In this document: piece after piece, positions 27,896 to 38,811 of the stretch | How positions within the stretch are numbered: position 1 is the first letter of the stretch | How the letters are laid out: the number at the start of each line of letters is the position of its first letter | NCBI GenBank assembly: GCA_023078555.1 | Contig: CM041198.1 | Location: forward strand, 1,142,856 to 1,206,855 | Length of the DNA stretch: 64,000 nucleotides | Direction: 5' to 3' | Origin: Ulva prolifera | Lineage: Eukaryota; Chlorophyta; Ulvophyceae; Ulvales; Ulvaceae | Translations under genes and position numbers: made by a program | The notes under the pieces: generated by a model | What the model saw: only the letters and a program-made list of their open reading frames with translations | Told to the model about the DNA's origin: nothing | The model's database searches: none

Positions 27896-30800
27896 ATGGT
27901 GTCCGCCACCGAATACATCTCACGAATTGCTGAAGGCTATACTTGTGTCGAAAGCAGCATCAAAGGTGTTGAGAATCCTGGTTCACTCCGGTCTCTGTGC
28001 CTTCATGGCAACCTGATATCTTGCTGCTCTGGAACATGCAGCTTGACAAGCCTGACGGAGCTAAACCTGTCAGCAAATCGTATCGATAGCTTAGATAAAC
28101 TTGCCACACTTCCTGCTTTGCGGGATTTGAACCTGGCAAGCAACAGGCTCGACAACGTTGATATTTTCCCTCCACTGCCTTCGCTAAGCCGGCTCAGCCT
28201 AGCTCACAACCGCATCTCAAGTATTTCTGGGCTGTCCGTTCTGGAAGGGGGGAAGCTTCAGTCCGTGGACCTTCGCGGGAATCGCCTGGTGCACCTCCGG
28301 CACCTGGCAGTCTTTGCAGTAATGCCACGCTTGCAGCAACTGAGCGTTTCAGGGGGAATAAGTCCGAATGAAATCTCACATCTGCCCGGACTACAAGCAG
28401 CTGTGGCTATAGCGCTACCACAGGTGTGACAATCGCTTGGTGTAGCAAGGTCAATGGCACATCCCTGTGTGCCAGTAGTGCTGAGTTGGCAGTGACCACT
28501 TTGGTGATTGTTAGTGCTGCAGCAGGGACTGTGCCGCAGGATCTACTGGTGACAGTGCCTCTGGAGCATGTGTGTTCATCGTGCATCCGCAAGGACCTGT
28601 TTACTCTTGCATACGAAGTGGGTTGCACCATAGGCGTTTCACAATCAGTTCCGTCGCGAAGACATGCTGCACAGTGACGAACTCCATGATCTCCTGCAGT
28701 GCTGCTGCCGTGCTTACCTCGATCATGCTGCCTGCACCTCATGCCACCTGTCCAATGCTGAAGGCCTGGCGTGCCACAGGTGACAAAACTTGATGGATGC
28801 GCCATCCCAGCCCGAGCTAGCAAATCTGCAGACCAGTCATTCGTTGCATTGCAACTGTCCGCTTTCCAGGGCCCTTCACCGAGACACCACGCTGCACAGA
28901 CAGAGCCGACGAGCCACCAACGAAGGACCAGCCCAGCTCAGCCTCCGAGCCACAGAAGCACAACCACACCACCTTCAGCCCTGGCGCATGCATCAGCTCC
29001 GGCTCCCGTCCACCTTCGTGCGGCTACCCCGCCGAAGCCGTCCACTGCAGTCCTCTGCAACAGGCCATCAGAGAATGACAGCATAGCTGCAAACCAAGGA
29101 AGTCCCACACCAAATGCACCCAATTCAGCAGCCGCCAGAGGCATCCCGCTAGGCCCAGCCATAGACTTGGCAGTTGTTGCCACGCGTGAAAGCCAAGATG
29201 GGCATTGCGCTCCAAGGACTGGGGCCATGCTCCCAGGGGACTGGGATGCGCACGAGAGGAGACTGGCGCTACTGGAGAGCTCCCTGCTCCGCCAGGCCGC
29301 AGCAGCAGGGCACGGCACATTGATACGGGTGCGCCAGTCAATCGCTTTGGGGACCGCACGACCATGCGTGCCGTGCTCTGCGCTGTTATGCTGCCGCCGC
29401 AGGCATCATGCTGCTCCTGGGGCTTTTGTGGGACTCGCGGGAGAATGGCTTGCTCGCAGCTGCCCAAGCAGACAACGTGGGGCATGCATACAGGAGCATG
29501 CCAACGTGGCAACGCAGACCGCGAGCGACAAAGCGGCGGCGGTGCCACGGCCGGAGACCGCGTCAGTAGCCACGCAGGCCGAGGAGGCGGAGAGGGGCCG
29601 CCAGGAGGTGCGGGAGTTGCGGGCGCGGGCGGGCGTGCTGCAGGCGGAGCTGCTGAGGGCGGTCGAGGCTCTGGAGGCGCGGGAGGGGGAGGCCGCGGCG
29701 GAGCGCGAGCACGCTGCAGCGGCAGCGGCGGCAGCCGACGCTGCGGCAGCTGCGCGCATTGAGGCTATCGGGACGGCCGCGGACTCAGCGGTGGCCGCTG
29801 CGAGGTGTGCTCTTGCATGAGCATGGCCTCTACGCGGGGTGTGGTCGGAACTGCGCCGCGATGGTCTCAGTAGGTGTGGGTGTGCCACGGTGAGTGCGTT
29901 TCGGCTCAGGGGCTACAGCTATGGGGCATGCCGTGAGGGCAGAGAAGCGATTCGGCTCAGGTGGATTGCTGTTGACTGCGAGGTGTTGCACAATAGCTCA
30001 GACACATGCTTGTTTGCCTTCGGCGTGTGGTCCTGTGGTTTCGGAGTTGTCAATGTCCTCTGCACGATACGGCAAAATTGATCCAGATTTACGTTACTTT
30101 ACATTCTGCATGAGAATCATCTCGGTTGCTGTGGAGTGCAACACAGTATGGGTGAAGGTTACAGCGGCTAGATTCTGGCCGTCTGCTTCTGTTTCTATCG
30201 TATGACATCTTTCGTTATTACAAAGCTGTTGGCGTTTATGGCTGCACGCGGCGCACTTGCTGCTGCATTGCCTGCTTGCGATCCCACCAGGAATGCCGGA
30301 TGTGGGCTGCGCTCGCCCTCTCCGGGATGATCTTCTGCACGCTGTGCACGCTGTGGAATGCTGTGGATGGAGACCCTCAATGGGGCTGTCTCGGCTGTGG
30401 AGCGTGCTGTTCTCGCTGGCGGTGCTGATGCAACGTGATCCGCTGTGTGTAACGTGCCGCTCCCGTCTGATCATGTGGTGGCTTCGCTGACTGCTTGCCT
30501 GGTTCCGGGCCGGGCGAGGGGTGTCTGTACCCGCCTGGTTGCAGCCTCGTGTGCGGCGTGTTTGCGCGCGTAAGCGGCAATGCCGCAGTGAGTCTTGAGA
30601 ACGGTGTGTGTTGTCCTTTGGCGTGTCTGCGAACACAGCGTTGTCGGTGTCATTTCCTCACCCCTGTCGCAGGGCGTCTGCTGAGAGTCACCTGGCGCTG
30701 CGTCCTGCGCTGTTTGGTGATCTATGGGTCCTTGTCCTGCCTGCCCCTCGGCGTGCTGAGGCGGATGCCCGTCCGGGTGAAGCGATTTGTGTGTTCTTTG

Positions 30801-33800
30801 CCAGTGTCTGCTGTTTGCTCCGCGTGTGAAGCGCCACCGCACGTGACCTGTTGTCTCAAATCCGATGAAACCGCGTTCACAGCGGGGAGCACTTGCATCG
30901 AAGGTGCCACCGTCAAGTTGCGAAGCAGGCACTTGCACAACAGACCACCACATGCCCAGTGACCGGCATTTGTCAGGCCTTATATTGCAATACAATATAT
31001 TGTTTGAGGTTGCGCTGTTTGTTGCTGCACCTGGTAGTTTTGAAGTCCCAGACTGCCCTATGCATTGTGCCCGCTGGGTTGCTGCTGCAGCAGAAGCGTC
31101 ACGTGCACACTGCCTATCTCGAGATAGCGCGTAGGCCACTGCGTTCGACTGTGATAGTGTCGACGCGACGGTGTCTGCGGCCACCGACAGTTTCTGTTCG
31201 GATATATGTCGAGGTCACGTAGAGAAGCTTACTCGGAGGAGCTTACCCGCTCATTTGCGATGCAGTGTCGTGGCAACTTTCGTGCCTTGACCCGCGTGTC
31301 GTCAGCGACGCATGATGTTACACCGCGCACAACTTGGGCAGGCACAGCACTGTGACCACCGCCACCGCACACCTGGCGCGCTGTCTCGAGATATATCCCG
31401 CAGGTAGTGCCTAATTACTTCAATCAATGGGGTCGCGGTGGCAATGCCGTCGCTGCACGTGCTAGCTGGTAGTACGACGCTTGCAGAAGTACGTATTGCG
31501 TACCAACCATGCCGGTCAGAACGGATGTCGATTGACCGCCGCGAGGCTGGGCGTCTGAGACAGCATGCACCTGACTTCAGAAAAGGTAAAGTGGCTGTTC
31601 ACTGATTTCGCGTTCATCAGTCTGGGCTTGTGGGGAAATCAGCCGCTTTGTAGACTCGGCGAGATGAATATCGCACGGCTGCCTCAAGCAGGCCCGGCCG
31701 TGCGTCTTGTGTGCCGTGCGTTTAATCCTTCCACAACACTCTATACCATGAACATGCGGTGTCATTCTCGGAGAGCATACTTGATGGGTGCTTGCCAGAC
31801 GTTGAGAGTTTATGCCAAACCCCAGGTATATGGCAGGGCACGTACTTGCACGCACAGCGCGACAGTATACCAACTTACAGTGTGTATTGCTGTGCTGTGG
31901 TGCGCTTCAATCTTGGCGTGATAGTATTGCTCCCTTCACTGTGTTCTGAGGCGCTCCGGCCAATACTGCGCGAGAGCAGAACACTCACCCGCGCGATCTC
32001 ATCAGCACAGCGCGGTGGTCTGAAGTAATAACTTATCACAGATGTGAACGCAGACACGAGCTGCGCAGAGCTGAAGCCATGGGCGACAACAGAACCTCGA
32101 GAGCTGCTCGTTTCATATACAGTAACAATTCCTCCTGATGTGCCATTAACACAATACAGCGAAAAGTATTGCTAAAGCGCAGTTGCTGCAAGTGTATCAA
32201 GGACTCTGTATGCAGCTGTGCCAAACATGCACGCAGAGCGCGTCCGCGGCAACTAGCGATGGCAAGGTTCATGTCCATGTAACACAAAGACAAAGCCGGA
32301 GAGGCAGGTAGCACGCAGTCTTGCGTATCACCCCCCGCGTGCCTCCGCATCGTGATGTCGTGTGACATCGCTGCGTCGTGGTTGAGTGACCGCCTTCGGC
32401 CACACGAACTGCCCACCAAAACACAGAGAGACAACCGAACATGCAGCGTCTCACCCATGAGGGATCATGCTACACAATGCTGCATGTGGTTGATCTTGTG
32501 TCTCTTTGTATATACTTCGTGCAGCCGACTGCCGCTCACAGACGCGATGTCGACCCAGGGCGTGCAACGCTTCAAGCTTGGCCAAAAGTCCGTGCACTGA
32601 GCTCGCTCCCGCTTCACAAAGCATTGCCGTAGCGTTCCAGCTGGACTCAGGCGAACCTGTCGAGTGGATAGAACTCTTGCAGACAAGCTTTGCTATGAAG
32701 ATCAATCTTGCAGCACAGTACCCTGCAGTTTCAACACGGGAAAACCCTGTGTAGCAAATCGCAATTGGAAGCTCGACAGCTTTCTCGGTCAAGCTTGGGT
32801 ATCTGAGGATGCAGTATACTTTTGCCGAGCGCGAGAAGCCTGGCCAAGCCGTGCTGCTACATGAACAGGACACGCCACACAGAAGCTTTGAGCTGTCGAT
32901 ACTTCACTGAAACACTTCGTCACATCCATCCAAAAAGACGCAGCCTGTGTACATCAGACCCGAGCTTCGCTCTGGTGCTACCCCCCTCGTTCTGCGCGTT
33001 CGTGCTCCCCAGAGCAGTGCGAACTGCGGGTGCCCGGTGGGTGAACTGCCGCGGCATGCGGATGCAGGGCAACAACTGCAGGCGTCTGGAAACACGCATG
33101 CATACAATCAACTGCCATGCGTTTCCCTGCAGGGCGCGCCCTCGAAATCATCACGCCGCCGGTCGTCACCATAGCTTGCAGCGGCGGACATGCCCATGGC
33201 CGCAGGGCTTCGCCGGCGTCAAACGAGCCCTTGCGTGGTGTGCCTGTATGCCGCGCGCTGGGGTTGTCGCCATATCTGCAGCTTACGCCGGCCAGCGCTG
33301 TCTGACTGTCGGCCTTCTCCTGTATTGACGTCATCGGGAAGCGTGACATTGATTCTGCATCGCTGATGTCAGCATCATATACAATGCCAGCGGGCTTTAC
33401 AACGTGATGCGGTCATTTTGCAACCTCGGGGCTGCACAGCTGGGTCTACGATTGCATCGTATCGCATAATTCCGGGACTCCCCGCGGATGCACATATGCG
33501 GGCTCTGTGGTATGGGGCAGGCCTGGAGGACGCGATCCTGCCGGGCTCAGGTGTGGGCGCCGTTGAGGTGTGATTGTGTGTATGCTTGCTTGTATCTGTT
33601 GTTTCGGATGACCTTTTGTGGTGTTTGTCTTCTCCCGTCTACTCTTTTGTACAAGTACATGTGCGTGCTCTGCATTCACAACACTTGCGAGCGTTGCATC
33701 TGCAAGTGTTGTGTTGAGAGTGGTACACCTCGTCCACAGGCAGCCTACAATGTGTGGCGCAACGCTCTGCACGCGGCGCAGATGACTGGCTGTGCACGAT

Positions 33801-36800
33801 GCTGACGATCGTGTGTCGCGATTGTGAGGAGCGGTGTGAATTCGCCCAGTTCGTACGCCGCCCGACGCGCCAGTGCCCATGCGCCTGGTGGCCGCCACGC
33901 GCGCGAACTCGCGGCAGCTAGCCTTTGGCGCTTGAGCACAGTGCGTGCGGTGCAACGCTGGTCTTTCGAGCGTGGGTGTGCTCACCTTGAGACACGGCTC
34001 CGTTGTTAACAACGCGCGGCGATGCCTTGCCCGGGCGCATTTCGGGCTAATGGCAGGGTGTGGCTCTGTTGATTCGGAAGAGACTTTTCTTACTGTGTTT
34101 GTCTATGACCGTTCACTCTTCTGTAAACATTTTCGTGTTGAGCTCTAGACAGTGACGCACGGGGGTTGTTGCCTGGTGTTTGCCTGAACATTTTCACATT
34201 TCTGTAGCTCCAGACAGTGATGTACGCCAAGATTTCGCCCCATGGGCCCCGTGTGGAGAATCTGGAAGCTTCACGCGACCGCCCGACCATACACCAGCGC
34301 TGTGGGCCCATAGTATGGGGCACCGTACGGCCGTGACGTTGCGGACAACGCATCGAGGGGTCGTCCCACATGCCTGCTGCGACGTGTGCCGCAGGTGTTC
34401 TGCTGTAGCTCACGCGCCGGCCAGACCCGTCGGTGCACGCATTGAATGCATGATGCTGATGCCATGGGTCGGGAGGGTGCAGGACAGAGCAAGCCCGCTC
34501 TGAGCAGCAGGCGGCAGCCGCCGCCGAGCAGGCGGCGAAAGCGGAGGCTGCACTCGGTGACCTCCGTGTCACGGCCACACAGCACCACGAGGCGGCGCAA
34601 GAGCGCCTCCGCGCCGCAGAAGCCGCCACGGCGGCCGCACAGCTAGAGTTGGAGCGGGAGCGGTTCCAGCGGCGCGCGTCGGAGGGGGAGGCGGTCGCAG
34701 CGGCCCGGGAGGACGCGGCCACCGCAGCGCGCGCGCTGCGTGCTGCGCAGGCTGAAGTCGAGCGGCTGCAGAGCGGGCGAGCACGGCTGCAGGATGAGAA
34801 GGAGGAACTGGAGGAGGCGCTCCGCGGTGCAAGGGCCGACCTGATGGCTGCGCATGCGCAGGTGTCCAAGGCGACGGAGGAGCTGACGGACGAAGTGTCC
34901 AAGGTGCGCTGCACACCACACACCCCACCCCGCGTGCAGGGCGCCTGTCCTGAGCGGTACACCTGTGTGGTGGAGGCTGGGAGCGTTGCGCTGCTGCCTA
35001 CTTCTCCGCTGCTGGCCTGTTGAGACACACTACGTGCTAGGCTAGCAAATTCAACAGTGCGCCAGGATGATTAGGTGCTCTGGCCGTGACATGATACAAA
35101 TGCATAGGCCAGTCATGCGGCGTTCAGATTCCCATCCATGCGCTTGACTGCCACAGACATGCGAACAGTGTGGACGTGTATGCTGGTCTGCTTCAGCTGC
35201 AGCGAGCTGTCCGCCCCGTCGCCGACGTGAAGTGAGACCGCACGTGCGAGCCGGCCGCCACTTGCATTCCAGCTTGTCTGTAGGACGAGGAAGCCCAACA
35301 GAGGACCAGGGCGCCCTGACTCAGATGTGTTTGTGCAGGCCCGCCGGGGGCAGCGGCACGCGGAGGAACGGCTTCAGGAGCGGGCTGTCATCGAGCGGGA
35401 GCTCAAGACGGAGGTGTCCCGGCTCGCCTCCGCTGTGGCAGCCGGGCAGGTGGAGCGCGACGCGGCGGTGCAGCGTGTGGAGGAGGCCGCGCGTGCACGC
35501 ATGGACACTGCGGTCGCAGACGCGCGGCACGCAGGGCTGCGCCAAGGCGCGGCTGACGCAGAGGCCGCCGCAAAGCAGAAGATAGACCAGCACGCGGTAC
35601 GCTCGCATCAGTTCGGCGCTGGCGTCCCGCTGTTGCTGAATTCAGGAATGGCTCGGCACTGAAATTGATCGGGTCGAGTGAGGGGCGGCCTGTGGCAGCG
35701 CGGCGTTTCCGCTTGCATCAAGACTTTGGGGTATGGCGCACAGCTCCGAGGTGGCGGGGTGTGCAGGCGGAGTGTGTGCGGCTAGAGGCTGACCTTCGAC
35801 AGCAGCGCAGCACGCACCATGACGCACTGGAGAGCATACGCGCGGACACGCGCGTCCTGCTGGCGGAGCACGAGATGGTGTCCGCACAGCTCGCGGAGTG
35901 TCACCGCGCCGCTGCGGAGGACGGTGAGTCACGGGCGCGAGTGGAGGCGGAGCGCGAGGGCATCGTGCGGGACCTAATGGCCCTGGTCCAGCAGCAGCGC
36001 GGCAAGCTCAAGCGGGCCCAGGTGCGATGCACTGACGGGGAGGGGGGGTTGGTATGGCGTGTGCGGGGCCTGCTGTGCATGCTGCGCGTCGGGAGACGGT
36101 ACATGTGTGCGTGGGACATGCTCATGATCACCGAATCGTGCATTGTTGCCGGTCTTTTGTGCGCTCGTTTTGATACGGTGCTACGACGTCCCTGTACGGT
36201 CGGGCGCGGCGACCCACGGCTGGTACGGAGACGCAGGCTGATGAACGGCTATTTCAGTTAGGCGAGCTTCAGCAGATTCAACTCAGCGAGCGCACCTTCT
36301 GTATCAATCTGCAAGTTTGGCCCAGTGGTCCAGCACACGCAGATTCATATGCATGGACCACAGCAACAGCAGGGAGGGGGTGCTGCAGGCAGAGACGGAC
36401 GCGCTGCGTGCTGAGCTCGCAGACACGTCCCTCGCAGAGCGCCTGCGCGCCGCAGAGGAGGCACTCGCAGCACAGCGTGCGGAGGGCCACGCCGCGCTGG
36501 CGGCTGCAGCCACGGCGCGCGCGGAGGCCGCGGACGCAAAGCGCGAGGCCGCGGCGGTGCAGACCCGCGCCGCGGCAGCGCAGCGAGCGGCGGAGGAGGC
36601 GTCCGCTGAGGCCGGGCGGAAGGCCACGGCGGCGGAGGAGGTGCGGGCCGGGGCGGAGGCGCGGATCGCGCGTGCGGAGACTGCGGCCGCAGACACCGCG
36701 GATACCCTGAAGATCAAGAAGGCGATGCTCGCCAGTGCGGCGGAGCAGGTGGCCGAGCTGAAGGTGGAGCTGGACGAGGCCCTCCAGTGCGCTGCCATGG

Positions 36801-38523
36801 GCCTTAACGCCTGCCCTAGTTTCATAAACGCTTTGTATATCTTAAGTGCTGCTGTAGGTTGGTGTGGGTGTCCCAGCCGAGCATGCCTGCTGCCGGGGCG
36901 CACTGTGGTGCCGTTCCCTGAAGTTTTGTCGCCGTTGGTGTGAAGTCCGCAGGTCAACAGCGCAGGTGATTTTGCTGCCTTGCTCGTTCGTTCGCCTTGC
37001 GGCCAACTCCACTTCTTCGGACTCGCTTCTCGACGCTCTGTGGCGCGCCTGCTGTCAAACGAGCAGCAGGGAGGCGCTCGGGGCTCCGCGCACACCGCAG
37101 TGTGTGTTACAAGGACAAAGCAAGCAAGGCAGGTTGCACCGCAGTGTGTGCACGAGTCTGTGCGTGCAGGGATGCGATGGACGCGCGTGCGGCGGTTGAG
37201 GACGGCCACGCCGAGGCGGAGGAGCGGGCGGCGGTGGCGGCGGCGCAGGCAGCGGCCGCGCAGGCCGACGCCGAGACCGCCACAGCGCGAGCCTTGGCGG
37301 CGGAGAAGAAGACGGCGGCGGAGGTTGCCCGCGCCTCAGAGCTCGAGGCCGCTGTGCTGTGCGCCCCCATGCTGCGTGTGTGCTGTGTGAACAAGTGTTT
37401 ATGCTGCTTTGGTTGCCACGATGACATTGATGATGCCATGAGATGGGTTTCACGAGTCAAGTGTATGCAAGCACTGGGGTTAGCTTCTGCGCCCACGGCT
37501 CGCATGGTGCCCCTTGTGTGGGGGACATTGTGCCAGCGCCAGAGCAGGTGAGCATGAGTGGTGTGTTTGTGAGTGGCATGCCAACCATTCAGCACGCAAA
37601 GGGGCAAGTTCCAAGAGTACAGGATTGCAGACACATGCACTTGATGCCAGTTGACCTGGATCCAGCTGCACGGATGAGCAACACTTCTTGAGAACGCGGG
37701 CTCTGGTGTGTCGGGTGGTCGGACAGGAGCGGCGATGGGTGGCTATCGGTGTTTCAGCAAATATATGGCACCAGGGACATCCATGGCAAGGTTTGAACAT
37801 TCCAAACGCCAGATAGGCACAGCCCAGCCCCGTCAAGCCTGACAATACACCAGCCTGTGCATGCTTGGTCATCTGATCACTCTGATCAGGTCAAGCAAAC
37901 TGGACACCAACATCTACATTTTCCCAAGTGTATGGGTGATTGCTCGGTTGCTCCCAGCTGGGCGCAGGCATCCTTCGCCGTTTCCTCTGAATCGCTGCTT
38001 GACATTTGGAACGGTCTTCTCCGAGTGATCTCTCGTGGTAGATCCATGGAATTGTTCATTGCACTCCGTTCCGGCCTGTGTGTCATGCATGTGCCAAGTG
38101 CGGCGGCGTGGCTGCAGGGCAGCCAAGGCAGCAGTGAAAGAAAGGGACGTCATGCTGAAGGAGGTGGAAAATGGGATGGACCAAGTGAAGCAGCTGTACG
38201 GGAGGAAGGTCGAGAAGGTAGAGCGGGATCGGGACGAGGCTGTGCTTCGCTGCAAGGACCTACAAGACGACCTCAAAGGGGTGCATGCTCAGTGTGCAGA
38301 CTTGCAGGCACGGGCCAGAGAACGTGAGGAGACTGCCAGAAAGGCGCAAGATGCTGTCGCATCGGAGGGCGACAAGTGCAAGCAGGCAGTGGCTGCTGCA
38401 GAGGCACGAGTGCAGGAGGTAGAGAAGGAGATGCGACTGCTGCTGCAAGCATTCGAGGATGAGCGTGCTGCATCTGCAGCCAAAGCAGCCCAACTTGCAG
38501 ATGTTCTGAAAGCATGGCGATGA
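27896..38523 (+). CDS. VFL1: LRR plus coiled-coil basal-body protein, LRRCC1/VFL1 family
   Basis: LRRCC1 (human) and VFL1 (Chlamydomonas) are centriole/basal-body proteins needed for correct basal-body placement. Exons 27896-28423, 28780-29328, 29494-29804, 34483-34903, 35339-35596, 35767-36021, 36389-36786, 37170-37358 and 38118-38523 keep frame through every junction, giving 1104 residues. Residues about 45-176 are SDS22-type LRRs (LTELNLSANRIDSL, LRDLNLASNRLDNV, LSRLSLAHNRISSI, KLQSVDLRGNRLVHL). The cap then reads ISHLPGLQAAVAIALPQ and VTKLDG across the first intron, as in LRRCC1. A Ser/Pro/Thr-rich linker follows (exon 2). From about residue 345 to the end there are Ala/Glu/Arg heptads typical of coiled coil, ending with MLKEVENGMDQVKQLYGRKV and LLLQAFEDERAAS. 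Intron 3 is 4.7 kb. The LRR head plus matching capping motif makes the family call firm; the exact orthology is inferred. Confidence 0.85.
29805..34482 (+). other. 4.7-kb intron 3 of the LRRCC1/VFL1-like gene
   Basis: Donor GTGTGC after 29804 (phase 2) and acceptor GGTGCAG before 34483 restore an Arg codon and the heptad pattern, so the exons flank one very long intron. I found no extra coiled-coil exon inside it. It carries the dispersed repeat copy at 30017-30104, and its middle has lower GC than the exons. Open frames on both strands (for example minus 30471-31184) show no family features. Insertion of repeats or a nested non-coding gene are both possible. Confidence 0.55.
30017..30104 (+). 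repeat. Dispersed 88-bp repeat, copy A
   Basis: This aligns without gaps to 52922-53009, with about 18 mismatches counted by eye. The core TTCGGAGTTGTCAATGTCCT is identical in both. It sits near the start of intron 3 of the LRRCC1-like gene, in the same orientation as that gene. Confidence 0.7.
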
Positions 38524-38811
38524 CAGTAAACGAGGTGACCGATTATTTTCAACATGATCTGATAGCTACAGAGGTAAAAGGCGCTCAGGCAACGATCGAG
38601 TGCCTCCCGCCAACCAGGTACACAAGCGTACTTGTGAGCAGTCGTCATAATCAATGTCGAAACCATGGCAACGGAACCTGACGCCCGAGTCGCGCTAAAG
38701 TTATTCGCGCGAAGCCGCAACGAGGGCGCGCGTTCTGCTGCTGTGCAGGCATCACTCAACATCCCTCAAAACCGGCGCTGCGTACTGTCAGAATCACAAC
38801 AGATCTGTCAG

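Noticed and set aside
29406-29888. 160-codon minus-strand Ala-rich frame
   Set aside because: It is the antisense shadow of coiled-coil exon 29494-29804.
34090-35028. 312-codon minus-strand open frame, Ser/Ala/Arg rich
   Set aside because: It is the complement of the GC-rich coiled-coil exon 34483-34903 of the LRRCC1-like gene.
36304-37209. 301-codon minus-strand open frame
   Set aside because: It is the complement of the coiled-coil exon 36389-36786; the repeated Ala/Ser pattern arises from Ala/Glu heptads read backwards.
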